Shown: positions 26,429-41,400 of the stretch, piece after piece
Layout of the letters: each line of letters begins with the position of its first letter
Position numbering within the stretch: position 1 is the first letter of the stretch
DNA from: Balanoglossus misakiensis
Lineage: Eukaryota > Hemichordata
Direction of reading: 5' to 3'
Assembly (NCBI GenBank): GCA_040954595.2
Contig: CM082581.2
Location: 14,384,001 to 14,448,000, forward strand
Length of the DNA stretch: 64,000 bases
Notes under the pieces: generated by a model
The model's database searches: none
What the model was told of the DNA's origin: nothing
Seen by the model: the letters and a program-made list of their open reading frames with translations, nothing else
Made by a program: the position numbers and the translations under genes

Positions 26429-29400
26429 ATGGCTGCCGCAGTATCTTGCGGCAACATCCGCTGTCAACAAGAGCGCCGGCAATTAAGAAAAGAATTGGAG
26501 AGGGGGAGGAAAAATCTTATCACATGTATTGGTAAGTATTGTCCTTTCATGTTTATGGGTTTTTTCTTATTTTCATGGCTTGCCATTTTAAATTAATTGC
26601 GATAAATTTCACCCGTTCACGCTTTGTTGTTTTTTGCTGGCTTAGGTAGCCATTACGGTTCGCACTTCCACCCCCACCGGGAGACCACGGCCGACACCTT
26701 GATGCATAGTGTTTGAAAGTCGTTACGACAGCTTTGACATAACTTTTGCCTGTTGGCTTGTGAACTTGATCCGCCAACCTTTCACCTGTCAGAAACCATA
26801 AGTGATGTTCATTTGTCAAATTTTATTCATATGATTGTGAACGTGTGCTTATCACCGAATCCAAATGGGAAGCACGGTAAACAGAAGGGACCTTGAGCAA
26901 AATGGCGTCGTCAAAATTTCTATTGAACCACTGGGACTTTCGCTTTGGCAAATATGGGAAGTCGATTTAGAGCACCGGTAGCTTACTATCGTAGTTTCAG
27001 ACGAATTGTTTGAAATTTTTGTCGTCTGCAAGCCGATTTCTGCAGCTGACAGGGCCGATTACGATCCCAAGTCGGTCGCGAATTTCGTAAAATTGCCCAA
27101 CCCTGCGATAATGACAACGGGCAAATTATCATATTTCAGGCTCATTATATATGCACACATCACGCGCATTAAACCGATGATAAATATTTTGGAAATAAAA
27201 CCCGACAACCTATTTTAGCTGTCAAAACAACATTTGTACACAGTATAACTGTAGTGCCAATGCCTAGCAATGTGTATTGAGATGTGTCTAAGTCGTTCTT
27301 ACAAGGAACAAGGCAGTTTTAATGGTGTTTTAATTGAAAACTCATTGTTGCAAATGCAAATTGAAGACGATGGGTTATCTCACCAAGACACCGTTTTATG
27401 GTAATTTATGGCAAGGCGTTCTTCATCAATTAGCATGGTTGTTTTGCATATAGTAGTATGTATTGTTCTGCAGCTCAAGGTGTGGGAGACCATTTCCTGG
27501 TAAGGGGCCTAGGAACACATGGCCGGCCAGACTGTTACAATGAAAAGAAAATAATGGCACTGTATCATCATATTCGTCTGTCTGGTATTGATTTGCTGCC
27601 CCATAGCTTATTGTCATTTTATTGTCATTCGTCTGATGTTTCCTCTAGCTTTCTTGTGGCAGATAAGTAAATTACACAAATCACAAACATTGTTAAATAA
27701 AACAACAATAGCCCTGTAAATTGATAGCACTGTTTATTCACTGTAAACTCCCAATTCACCATGATTCGCTGTATAATAGGTGGTAAAATTCTCATTTTTT
27801 CAAAAAAGTTGAATTTGTCGTCCCATTTTCTCTTTAATTTCTTATTGTGTCTGCTATGAAAATTAACCTAGCAACATCAATGCCCTTGGTTGACCTTACC
27901 CATTCGGTTGGTTGGTTGCAGACAGACATATAATACCTACTAATATAATTCCTAAATAAGCAATATTTTTTTCACATGAGATTTTTTAGTGTAGTCAGCC
28001 AGTACTGTTGTAGGTGTCTAGAAATATGCCCAGCACGCTAATCTATAATCCTTTGCCATATTTAACAGCTCTTCTGGAAATTTTCAAAAGTAATTTTCAT
28101 ATTTCTTAATTTCAAAAAAATTGTATTTAGGTATGTGTTAAGTGGGCATTCAAACTCCTGGAAGGCTATTTTATTGAGCAGCACCAGACATTTTGTCATT
28201 GTTTAGGTTACTTGTTCTATGGTGATATTCATGTTCATATTCATATTCAATAAATCTATATTCATTTATTTCTAATTTTTACAAGAATGGAACAGTTTAT
28301 GTCATGTGTGGTGAGATAAAAGCAGCATTTATGTTTTATCTGTTTACAGTTTCATGATAATTTTGAAATATGATTTGTTCTAACAAATTGTGAAATGAAG
28401 TTACCAAATGTAGGCCCAATTTAATTAATATTTAAGTTTCATAGTTTTAATGACATTTTTTTCTAGATGAATTGTTCAGCATTTGAATTGCACAGTTCAT
28501 TGATGAATGTGTCCTTGGTTTTGCATATGGCAAATTATTGTGTTACTTAATATTGCAGAATGCGACAGGCTGTTTTCATTATCTCATCATAATGGCAAGT
28601 GCAAAAGCTTTCCAAAAATACACTTTTAAAGTAGGGTCAGTTTCAACATACAGTATATTTATGAATATCCATGTTTAAGTGGCAGACTTTTCTGGACTAT
28701 AGTTAGCTGGTTGACATAGGAGAGGATTTTTCGTGGGTTTTCAATTCACTTGTGTTTCTTTACATGTAGTTTTTAACAGAGATAAAAAGAAATGGACATT
28801 CACCAATACAGTGCTCTTTATAATGACATAGCATTCTTGAATGATGACCATCAGCATCCTAAGGATGCTGATGGTATATTGAAACGTTCTACTCAGCTGT
28901 CTCCATCATAACAGAGAAACGGATGTAATCGAAAAAAACTGTCCGTTTTAGATCAGTATGGGGAATCGCAGAAAATACAATTTTGGTGACAGTTTTAAGA
29001 ATAATTATCACCAATTGTGTATGTCTTTTGTATTAGAATAATATGAAAATGATCTATTGGCAGTGAGAGAGTGGAATGCACATGGTGTTGGTTATTTATG
29101 GAATTTGTCTTGGTCTTAAATTCAGACAGACCATCCACCCTAGGTGCCGATTGGGGCAAATGAAAGATGAATAGCCCATCTCGGTCTCCCTAATGACCTT
29201 GTTTTCATTACCGGAAATGAGCAAATTTTATTGATGTGTCCCATGTTTGTGTTCACAGTAAAGTCAGGCTTTTTCTGCGGTTTCATTTTCATCCAGGACT
29301 TTTCTTCCTGCCATATGTATTCCTTTTAGAAAATCTGGTATTTGGATGACGAGATAAATCCAGACGACCTTGAGGTCTAACATTCAAGTATTGGGCCGCA

Positions 29401-32400
29401 GCAGTTGAAATATTTGGAATGTTATTGCGTGACTTGTTTGGCGGTGTTGTCACGTGTGTAAATTTAGAACGTACATGTACATGCTTGCAAATTTGTAAAC
29501 ATGTTTCACTTCCACTTCAGTCGGACCCTTTCTTATTTGGTTTGACCCTTGCTCTCTGGCCAAAATTTGGTAGTGAAGGGCGAAACAGGGTCCTTATACC
29601 TGTCTCAAGATGTTATGACATTGTATATTAGTATTATTAACAAAATAGTACATCCTTCTCAATATGGAAATGCTCTTAATTAAAGTCATCATCTTTAATA
29701 TGTCATATTTTTTTAAACACCTACCTTAGTAATCTGATGATGCTTTGGTTGTAACTTGATCTCATTTTCTTAGAAATGGTTTCAATATTACAACAAAATA
29801 TCATCAAGTCAACACATTACTGAAGTCTAAATGGTTACTGAGATGTTTCAAGGTCTTTTATGATACCGAATTATTGAATGAAAAATTGTACAAAAAATAA
29901 GTAGAAAGACAACACATATGGAGAACAAAAACAACGGTTAAATCCGACACAAATATTGTCAAAAAGTTTCCCATGCTGCGTCACTCACTGTGGGGGAGCT
30001 CTTTATGTTGAGAGACTGTTATCAAAGCTAATATCAACACAGTGTATGTCCTCCTCCACCACTGATTGATATTTTGTATATTAGTAAGTTTTTCAGAAAC
30101 AACCTTCTGAGAATTCTTGTGCTGTACTTGCTGGTAAAAAGATGAATTTTACAGTGGTGAAAACATGTTCAGGAAAAAACGCAATGGAGTTGAAGAGCGT
30201 TGTAAAGATGTCATGCCTTGGTTAGTTGGTATGATATATTAACATGTAATAACATGTTACAAGTACAGTCCATTGCCTAAGAGGGTAGAGCGTACTGCAC
30301 CCAGTTTTTAGCACCATTGCTGACGTCAATGTAAGGGCAGTGAATACAAAATCAAGTCACCTTTAGTGGCAAGATGTCATTAACCTCTGCTCCTTCCTGT
30401 TTGCTGGTAAAGGCATTGCCATGCGTCCCACTGTTTTGATGCTGTAATGGACTTCCCTGGTAGCATCAGTGCGCTCACACCATCATAGATTCTCGCCTCG
30501 CGGGAGAAATGCGATTTTTTATGGGCCTTCCATTTTCAAAAATATCTGCGAAATGTTTCCATGGGCCCGAGTAATGGGTGGGTTGTAAAATGAAATGAAT
30601 GTTGACAAGTTGATTTGGAAATTGAAACTGTATACTTCGAGCCTCTGGCAGGCAGGTGGTTATACACTGATGTGTATAGAATAATCAAGTTCTTTAGAAC
30701 CTGACCAACTTAGAGATGCAGAAAAGGACTCTGTTTCTATCAAGTTACCTTTTCAGAACCGGAGAAAAGTTACTCTTTGGGTAAATGTAAGCCTGTGCAG
30801 CTAAAATATCAGCTTCTATACCAATATCTTCAGAGTAATTTGACTCGTTGCATGAAATGTGGAACTGGTCCATCTCGTCAATGCATCATAGGTGAGCAGA
30901 GGAATGCATTACAGTTCACAGAGACCACAATTCTGATGTCTTTGCAATCAAGTTCAGGTCATTCAGCTGGCACACCACCATCACTGCTGTCTACAGTGAG
31001 GGCAAAGGGACAGAAGAAATTGTTCAGTTTGCAGAGATGTCCAATCTATAGGGGTTCTTTTGACATGTGGTTCCATGTAAAAGGGACAGGAAAAGGTGTT
31101 CGGTTTAGATAGGTTTTACTCTATAGGTCCAACATCACATCCTTTATCTTTGCCACCAGGCACAGGGGTATGTTGGATAGCAAAGGTTAACTCTCTGTCA
31201 CTGAGTTGTTCAGTTTAAGATCACGTCACTTCTCTTTCATGTTTCAGTGATGTTAAAGATGATGATATTCAACGTAGGATAACCCTGGAAATGAACAAGC
31301 GTTTTTGAATGGATTTTGTTTGCTCTTAGTTCAGATATTTAATCTGCTTTTCACATAGAGCCCCATTTGACTCCTTGAATTTGATGTGTGTTTCCCACTT
31401 GTGCATACCTTGCATTACTCTATCTCAAGCATGTGATCTTCTGACCTGGGAGAGGTCATGTGATCACACCACATGGCTACACACCACGCCCCTGAGAGTG
31501 TCTCCAAATTTATGTCAGGTTTACCGGAGCTTGCTGTCTTGAACTTTGGTCCAAATTCTGTTGTTTTCTTGCTTGGATGTTTGCAGAGTGGTGGCAGAGG
31601 GGTCAAGCACTGTGTCACTGTGGTCACACATTTGATGTTCGATACAATACAACAAAGGTTACATGGTCAAAGTTTGAGGAAAAAGGCAAAGTACACGTAC
31701 ACCTTCTGAATGTGCTTCTTACAAGGTATACAGCCCACAGTGTACTGTCCTCTCAGGAGCAACAAATGTTAAACATGTGTACCATAATTCCCTCAGTATT
31801 CCTTGTCAAAATATTGCCAGAAGCTCTAGCATGCAGTTCTGAACTACTTCCATCTTTGTTGCTGAACACTTTGCTATCCGTACATGTTTAAGTCATAAAC
31901 GCACCTAAAGATTCATATACACTAAACCTGTGTAAACCGGACACTAAAGGGACTGAAGAAATTGTTCGGTTTGCAGATGTGCCTTTAATTATTTTAATAC
32001 ATGTAGAGGTTCTTTTAACATGTGGTTCTATGTGGAAGGGACTGGAAAATGTGTTCGGTATAGACAGGATTCCAGATTAGACAGGGTTCGGTTTAGAAAG
32101 GTTTTAGTGTACAATGCTTGTGGTAAGTGAAACTGATGATTCCTTGATTTTGGTAAGAAAATGATATTTCTACCTTAAGACGATAAAGTGACATGGATGT
32201 TTGTTTTGAACAAATTCTATAGCTAAAAAATGACATCAGTATTCATATCAATCAACCTGAATGGCAATACAACTTTTAATATTACAAATATCAAAATAAT
32301 CACTATTGATATGTTCAGAGGTTTGCAAAATATTTTCAGAAATATTTTCCTATTCTATAAAAATGATGAACTTTACATGTATGGGCCTGATAAGAATGTT

Positions 32401-35400
32401 GGTAATGGTACCCTTGGCCATACAGCTTGTTTACACAGTAAAAATTAAATGAGCTGATGAACTACATTCTTACCAAAGAAAGGTGGTAATCTTTATAAAA
32501 TAAAATAAAAGCCGTCTGTACAGCATTGTAAAATTACACGTAATTATCATTTTCATCAGTGCTATTGTGTGTCTTACACCATTGATGTAATTTAAATGAC
32601 TGAAAAAGAAATATTGATTTGTGGCTCTGAATATGTGTGTTTAAATAGTGATCATTTTAAACATTAAATACATTTGCATAATGTTGATTTGCTGTATAAT
32701 ACTCCTCTTATAATAATTCAATAGACTGTCATCTCGTCCATATTGAAGGGAAATCCATTGTTTTTTTGAATCAATATGTAATTATGATGGTAGGTTTCAA
32801 ACAGCAGTTGAATTATTTTTATCACTGTCTGGGTTGGATATCAATAGCATGGCTTTGTCTGTTCTAGAACAAAGGTGAAGTGAATGAATGTAACACAAGT
32901 TTTTGTCTTGTGTGCAGTTTTTTTCTTTGTCAAAATATGGTAATGAAATGATTCTGTTCAGACCATACAGCATATGGATGAAGTAGTGTTTTCTTTTATT
33001 TTGTTTTCACTTGATATAAACAATTAGTACCTGCTAGATTCTTTATTTGTTGAGTCACTGTCTTGATGTGTGTGTCACTGAGTACTTTCATGGCAAAATT
33101 TCTGGTATTGACCAAACTTTAATACTTCATGGAGTGTATCTCGAAGAGGTGTGAACTGAAAGTATCTAATGCAAACGGGCCACAGCTCCTGTATGTAGTA
33201 CAACATAGAACAATGCCACTTGAGCCCCACACAAAGCAAAAAGTATCCAAATGTGCTGATTTTGATGGCTTTTGAAATTTTAGATGACTGATGGACCAAA
33301 CATTGAACAAAGGGAAATCTCACCTTTGCAAAGTTTCCTGTTAAGGAAGGATTGATGGATTTTTTTCTCTTCCTAAAGTGAATTTACCAATCAAGAAGAC
33401 AGAATACTCTCTGAATTTGGAAATTAGTCACAGCTGACAGTGATACAGACAATTCAGAATGATGGGAGTTGAATAGTGTGACTGTGAACTGAATACGAAC
33501 AATTGAGAGTTGTTATCATTACATTAGCCCCATTGTTAGCTTTGTTCACGAAAGAGTGTAACAAGAAATAAAAGTCGGCCATCACAATTGATGGTGTTAT
33601 ATTGCTGTCATTGGCAATTTTTTTATCAGGACAAAATCAAGAAATCTTTTATAAGTAATTAGTTCTCCATTCTGTTATCAAATTATCAAATACAAATGCA
33701 GTATTGCCGGTTTCTCAGGTTTCTGTGTAATTTCTGTGAAAGCAGGTGGACCATGAATTCATGTTGAAGCATTGGAGGGATTTTCTGACTGGCACCAGAT
33801 ATATCCATGAAGTGCAAGGCTATTGGTCTGACACTCTGGTTCCCACCTGTTGCACTTGGGTTCCCTTCTTATCTGAAAACTAGGATTTCCACTCCCCACA
33901 AAATGCTGTATGCGGTTCATTATAGGCCAAGACAGGTTCGCAAAAGATGTGATGTGATGTGAATGGAATAGTCGTATGGTCATACTACAAAAAGAATTCT
34001 TTCATCTCTCAAGTCCTGCTTTGCATGACATGGGTTAATCTAATTGCTTGTGTGACAGGGATTGTTGTGTATGTCCGTGGAGTTGTTTGTTGTCTAGTGT
34101 GACACAATTCAGTGTACATACACTATAAATGTGATGTAGTTCTAATGTTTGAGCGATAATAAAATGTCGTCTTGATGCCCACACTGGTGATATGGCACTT
34201 CCTGCTTGAAAACTGGGTAGATTCTAGTTTTGGGGAAGGGACTCCTGAACAATGATATTGTTCTGACCTGAAATTATGTGTATTGAGGATGCAGCCTTAT
34301 GGACCAGTTTAGATATATACTGGGTACATGCATATTGTTATAGTCTTCCTGAAATAGCTTAACTGAAAATAGACATATAGTCAGAATGTTTGGCTGGATC
34401 ATTCTATTCAAACTCAAAATTATGTACTGTATATTGTAAACACTGTACGTTTACACCACATCAAATTTGGGTATGGGAAGAAACGCAGATGAAATTTTCA
34501 TTTAACTTGTAATTTTTTTTAAATTAAGTCACTGAAAAGTTATTTCATAAGTAGCATCAGAAATACAGCATAAATAGCAAATTATATGGTTTCACCAGAT
34601 AATTTTTTTTACCTGTACTGGCAGTAGCACAAAACTAACTACATGTACAATGCAATGTAGGTTGTACAATTGTACTGGTACGGTGTGCATCTACTGCTAG
34701 TATGAAGACTCTATACCCATTGATTATATGACAAAAAATATATAGCCCATGTGCTTGAAACAGCCATAGAAATGCACATAATTGTATGTACACACTGACC
34801 CACAAATTATTGTTTGTACCGCTATCACATGCTTCTTTTCCCGAGAACCTGACAGTCGTCTGCACGTCACATTTTATTTCGGAGTAGGACTATTGCAATT
34901 TGCATCCCGTCTCCAGACCCTCAAGACAGTCTATGAACACCCCGAAGTCGGGTAGCTTTGTACAGTTTAGGAGAAGAAAATCAGGAGTGCTTATGAGCTC
35001 AGTGTGCATTTAAGTCACAATATTATTCTAAATGATTAAAGTCTTGCACCAGGATTTAACTGACGGAAATTTATTGAGTGGGTCTTGTTTCTGTCTATAT
35101 TCATTAGTGTTAATAAAATTCCACAGGTTGGAGTCAAACTTGTGACGCAAGAAAGTAGAAAATGTAGGATTATAATGATTATCAAATGATATTGTAAGTT
35201 ACAAGAGGTCACATAGTTATCTCCAGAGGATTGTATTTGTAGAGAAGAAGACTCAGTCAATTGTTATGTGTCCAATTCAACTAAGTCTGGGAAATGGACA
35301 CGCAGATCACATTCTTTCCATTTTGAAACCAACACTAGAATGCATCAGTACCTTGTAGATTTCTCTGAAGTTGTTATAAAGACAATGCATTCTTGTCTTC

Positions 35401-38400
35401 ACATCAGTTTATTTTGTGCTGTGATCCAATGTGGTTGCCAGTCAGTTATTTTCACTCCACCATCAGCCGTGTAACTTAAAAGTCACATGTACCTCAAGTC
35501 AACAGATCTGTTTCAATGTACAGACAAAGAAATAAGATTTGCATCTGTGCACATCATTTCCTGCAATAATGGGACATCTCTTTTCCCAGTATTCCAGGGT
35601 GTTCTGCCAGCAGCCATTTCAAACAATGTGCTACATAAAATTTGCAAAAATACACGTCTTATTCCGAAATGGCTGGCTTTCTCGGAAATATCTGCAGTTT
35701 GTGCTGTATATAATCAATCTGAACATGCACTCGCACTTTCATGAATGTTACACACGTGTACATAGGAACCAAAGGACAGATGTGTTGTACTTGATAATTT
35801 CACTCAAATCTAGCCTGTACTTTTCCGCCAGACACAAAAGACTTTAATATGTCTGGTTCCAATTCACGCATGACCTTTTCTGTGTGAAGTTCATGCTGCT
35901 ATTCAAGCATACAATTCTTGTGTTCCTGTTGGCTGCTGTTAAACCCCAAAATCTATTGTGTAACAAGCGTTTGTTTTTCAGTGTAGCTTTAGTCCAAGAA
36001 TATACCGCTGCAAGGTACGTTGGAGGAGGGGGCAAGTTGCTTCATGAAAAAAAATAACAAACTTGCCCAGACATGTCAAGTTACATGGTAACTTTGTCTA
36101 CTAAAAATACCCAATTGTTTTATGGCAGACAAGCTTTTATAAGATCCATAAATGCTAAAAAGTTTTAAAAATTATAATGTACAAAGCTGTATTTTTTTCT
36201 TTTATTTACTGTTTGTCTAGTACTTGAACCAAACTATTTGTATGAAATGTTCCAAGAAAAAATTATGATCATATGGGATTTGGAAGATTGTTTTATAGCG
36301 ATATGACCAAATTTTTGAAAATGCTGTGCAGTTTTATGTAAAAAAATTGTAATGCTGAAATAGGCTAGACACATATAAGATACATTTGTTGTATTAGACA
36401 TCATATTTTGATTTATGATATCTTACTGGTGTGTGTGGGGATGGCCTCAGCTCAGAGGTTCCTGTGGGCTTCAGATAGGACTGAACAAGTCTGTGTAAAG
36501 CTATAGAGGGGGCCCACCACTGACAGATCTCCCAAATCACCCCCATGGAATATTGGATTTTGTTTCCTCCTCCTGTAAATGAAGTATACAGCCAGTATTC
36601 ACCAAAGCCAAGGTACCGTCTTCATTGTGTGATTTTTTGGCCTCATTTACAACTGTAAAGAAAATGCCATTTTGGTTTTGTGATGAGCCAAAATGGAATT
36701 TCAGTACATCACGGTATTGAATTGAATTTCCTTTCTGCCCTAATACAGTGTATTTCCTGTTTGAACTAGCATCGCAGTCCCTAAGGAATTTCAGAGGTGA
36801 AAATAATTTTATTTCAAGATGAAGCTTTGATCAGTTTTGATTGATCTAACAGATATTCAGGCGGTTATTATTCCACCAAGCTCTGTCTTGAATTACAAAT
36901 CATATAAACTTGTTCTCAAATTTTCTAATTATTTTCAACATTCTTTTTGTCTATGACATACCAACATACTCTATGACATCCAAATTGTGAATATGAGCTT
37001 ATTTCATTCCAGTTTAACAAGGTCGACAGTTAACCAATATATGGAATGTCACATTTCAATAATAAAAATTACACTGCCTTGTATATCCTTTATGATAAGA
37101 AATACAGTATATGTTTAAGAAATATATGTATCTTGGCTTAATTTTGAAATTCAATGAGTTATGTTACACACGTTTTATTGAGGTTTGGACTGAGAGATTT
37201 CACAAACCCAATTCTTCAAATTGTCAGTGTTTCTTCCGCTCCGTTGCATCCTACTGTGCCATCACAACAATTAATCTGCCATGATTCATGTCATTTTGTT
37301 GTCACGCTTTCTTTGTGGTTGTGTGACTTAGGGTCGAAGGTCATGTACATTGAATGAAGTGTGCCCCTCAGACAAAATGAAATATCTTAGCCTGTCTGGT
37401 ACATGCAGTATGTCAGGGGAGGTCACAAGCCAAATTTAGCCAAACTATTTTCTGTTGCCAAATTCATTGCTTACGTCAGTCATCACTAGCATAAACACTG
37501 AAATAAGGCAAAATAGCTCTAACAATGGGATTGTCGCATCATTGTCATGTGAAAGTAGTTGCCATTTTTGTGTGCATTCCTGGAGTGAATATTTTTATCT
37601 GCGCCCCACTCATCTGATATAAATGTACATGATGCTAATTTAAGATTGGATGAGTTACTATACTATGGACATGGTGTCTGGGTAGATGGCTTAAGGTCAT
37701 GCTCACCTTGTGTTCGTATATATCCATCCATGCAAAAATTCAAACCAAAAAATACCATATAAACATCAGATGACACATTTATTATAACCTATTTTAGTGT
37801 GATGCTCAATATTTGACTCAAGAAGGTCACAAATTCCAATCTATGGAGCAGCCGGTCTATTGCGCTTAACCATAACATTATACAATGTTACACGGTAAGA
37901 TCAGATACATGATGGCATTCCCTGTTGCTGGTAGAGCGGTCCAAACACTTGACACTGTCAATCAGAGAGTTTGTTCAAACTAGATAGTCTAGCTTGCTGC
38001 TTGTTATGGTCATTGTTGACTGATCTGCATTGGTCTGGTTTGTGAAAAACCTACATAGTCCAAGCATTGTACATTTACTTTCAAGAAGTGATCCGAGAGT
38101 ATCCCAACATGAAAATTAGGGCGGATGTAAACAATTTTCTTCTACCGGTTTGTTTATGATTTTTAAATGCACATCTGTGATCATGACAACTGTATTTGAA
38201 TAAAGGGGCCTTAGATTTGTATAAAATGATAAACATTTTAGTTCTTGAAATATAGAGGTTCATGAAGTTTGATTGTTGTGATGGTAATATTAAACGAGAA
38301 AATATGAAGGAAATAAAACAGATTTCTGAATATTTTTTTTTGACAAAACCATGCAAATTACCACATAGTATACAATTTCAAAAAATACCAAATGTATCCA

Positions 38401-41400
38401 GTGAATTTTCTATGTTTAAGTTCTTTTTAAAGATGCACATACATGTACTGGAGCATAGCTAAGCTAGCACAGGGACCAATACTATGCCAGGAATGGTTTC
38501 GGATTAACTACCAAGTTGACCAGGAAAAGAGATTACCATGTATTGGTCATCTTGGGCTGCACATGCCAGTTCTCTCTGCATAATGATATGTAGCTTCTTC
38601 TCTGATGTAAAATTCTGGCAAGTCTTGGATCGAGAATCAGATGTACGATCGAAGTTTGGGGAGTTCATTCATTTGGTGATTGAGGCCAATGGTTTACAAC
38701 TGGGGAATATTTGTTTGGCCTGTCCAAAAATGAGCTTGACACACACATTGTCCAAAAATAGTTCTCGACTGACATGAAAAGAGTTCACAGAAACAATGCA
38801 GATTTATGCTGCACCTTGCTTTTTTTGACGTCTGTATTGGCAGCAGTCCAGTTTAATTAACCAAGATGTGTGTGTATTTTTGCCACACACGGGCGTGAAT
38901 GATGTACTGGTACAAGTACCAGATCATGCTCTTGCAAGATATAGGAAAATACATTGGGCTGTTTGAAATAAATCAGAAAAATATGACGTCAAACTATGCA
39001 GTTGGCCCCATATTTGTACAGAAGTTAGGAGTCCTGACAAGTTAATGTTCCAAGTTTATAAAAAGATTGCAGTCTTGTACAAACATTGGTTGACTCATTG
39101 TCATTATTTATTTTAAGTCTCTATTATTGGATGTGCAGTTTTAGCTATATTCATCAAAATCACATACCTTGCTGTGAAATTGTCTTTATTCACTTCACAC
39201 ACAATTTCAGGGAGTTGTTTTTGAATGAAACAATATTAATTCTTCTTGTATTAAACTCTATGGCAATCAATCTTAACTCATTATACCAAACTCTTGGTTG
39301 AAATGACTGCCACAGACTGACAGTGGTACCCATACTGTACTAGCCAACTGGTTATGCCATGTGCAGTGGTACCATCACTGATCCTTTATGTATCTAAACC
39401 TCAGTGAATGATTCCACTAATCAAACTCCAATCCAGACATTTCAAGTGTGTCCACCTCTCTTTTTGCATAATTTTTAATGGAACAATGAAATGTGTTTTA
39501 GATAGATCATATTTGTACAGTTTGGATTGTGTGTTTTTAACCAAGTATTTTCTTCTGTTCTGTAAATGACAGGCCTTGAATGTGTTGCTGAAACATTATT
39601 TGGAGAAGATTTACTCAAGAAAGTGTTACCATTTTATGGTAAGTTTATGGAATTCAGTTGCCACTCTGAAGGTTTTTATAAAGTGGTTTCCTGTAGTTGC
39701 ATTGTGGGAATTATGTTATCTCATTGAGTTGAATTTCTATCAGGGAAATGCTCTGAAATTTTATCCAAAGCCAGACAAGTGTTCAGAAACACATCAATGA
39801 TTCATCCCGAAATTCAGCTATAGAAATATATACTTCATGTCTCAAATAGGACTTAGTGCTAACATGTAGACATACATCACTGTGGACTCATAAAGGTTGT
39901 AAACAACAAAATTATGAAATTTAAAAATGTCATACTCATTGTCTTGTGTGATTGTAAAAGGAGTATGTCATGCGGTGGTACCCTCTACAAGGAATGGCTG
40001 TATGTTTTTCTAATAATACCACATTGAGGAAGTATAGGGCCAAGCTCCAAATGTCAGCTCCTCCGTGTGGCTTTAAAACTGGGTTTCTTCACAATCATGT
40101 TTTTGTTCCCTTCGATATTGAAATATCCCCCCCCCCCAATTTCTTACAATTCGTCCTCTCTGAACCTTTCTTTCCACAATGTTACACACCATTTCAGAAG
40201 ATGAAGAAGATCAGCACGATGTTAAAGACTGGCATATGTTTCAAGACTGTTCGCTTTGTTCAGCTCGACAGCAGCTTGTCACAGTAAGTACTTTCATGTC
40301 AACATGCACATGTGCAGTGTGAGACATTTTCAAAAATATTTACAGTTCTAATTCCATAACCTGTCAAAACATTTTCCACTGTGAAAATGTGTGTTTGTTT
40401 TACCAGGAATGACATGTATTTTTACTCTACATACACGCATAATTAACATATCTCTCTGGGAAGAGGATTTAAAAAAGTGACTACTGGTACATTTTATCAA
40501 TTTGCTGATACATGAATGCATGTTCTATGAAAATCCCTTGTGTTAGACTGAGAGGTTTAAGGTAATTAAAAATAGTCCTGTGACATCATGCATTGCTAGC
40601 TCATCACTCCAACAGACAAATGTATCAAACTGATGTTGCTTGATTCCATGTATGAATTGGCATGTGTTATTGTGGTGGCCTTGGTGTTTTGTATTTTTAT
40701 ATTAATATCTTGGCCGTTGTCACTGAGGTTGGTTGTCAGCCAGGAAAAATGTAGATATCTGAGCAAGTAAGTAATGCAGGTATGATACAATGCCAAGTTC
40801 CCAGCTGTCTTATCTGCAAGACGGTGAAACGAGATCCTTTCAGGATCTCAGGGTGACAGTGTAGTGCGCGTATGAACATATGTATACCTTGAGAAAGATT
40901 CTAATAGCGGAGGTTTGTAAGTTGTGTTCTGCCTGTTGCCTGTTTCATCTGATACTTTGGTAACCAGATGTTGTCAGGTAAAATAAACTATATCTGGAAA
41001 CCTGAGATTTTAGCTTATGACTAACATTTAAAAAAAGTTTTGTGTGTGAAGCAAAAGTAAATTGTAAGTGCATTTCTGCTTCAACCTAAACCTAAACGGA
41101 TTATTTTGTGTCCGCAACGTGTCTGTGTACATGATAGCATCAGAGAAAGGTAAAATGTAAAATACACTCAAATTATTCACTGAAACAATTGGACATAATT
41201 AGGATGAGAGCTATTTGGGTTTGAATAAATAATTCATGGTCACTTTCAAGGAGATATCCTGAGTCAAAAAAAATCTTGTCAAAGTCAAATCTGGTGTTTT
41301 GGCCTCTTACGTTTTGACGAATTGGTGATTATTTTTTTTTTTAGTTAGAGAGAAAACTATTTCAATGTTAAATCCGAGTCAAGATATTGGGTAAAATGAT

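Larger units (their letters stand above)
26532..39572 (+). other. 13-kb first intron of LCOR
   Basis: The intron runs from donor GTAAGT to acceptor ATGACAG, phase 1. It holds no gene I can support, only AT-rich unique sequence, MITE-like repeats at 31005-31124 and 31918-32111, and small inverted repeats at 28848 and 38907. Its size contrasts with the sub-kilobase to 3-kb introns in the rest of the gene, so it may house regulatory elements (inference). Confidence 0.8.

Noticed and set aside
30777-31112. 111-codon plus-strand open frame in LCOR intron 1
   Set aside because: Its second half is the MITE-like repeat, and no splice sites or homology support it.
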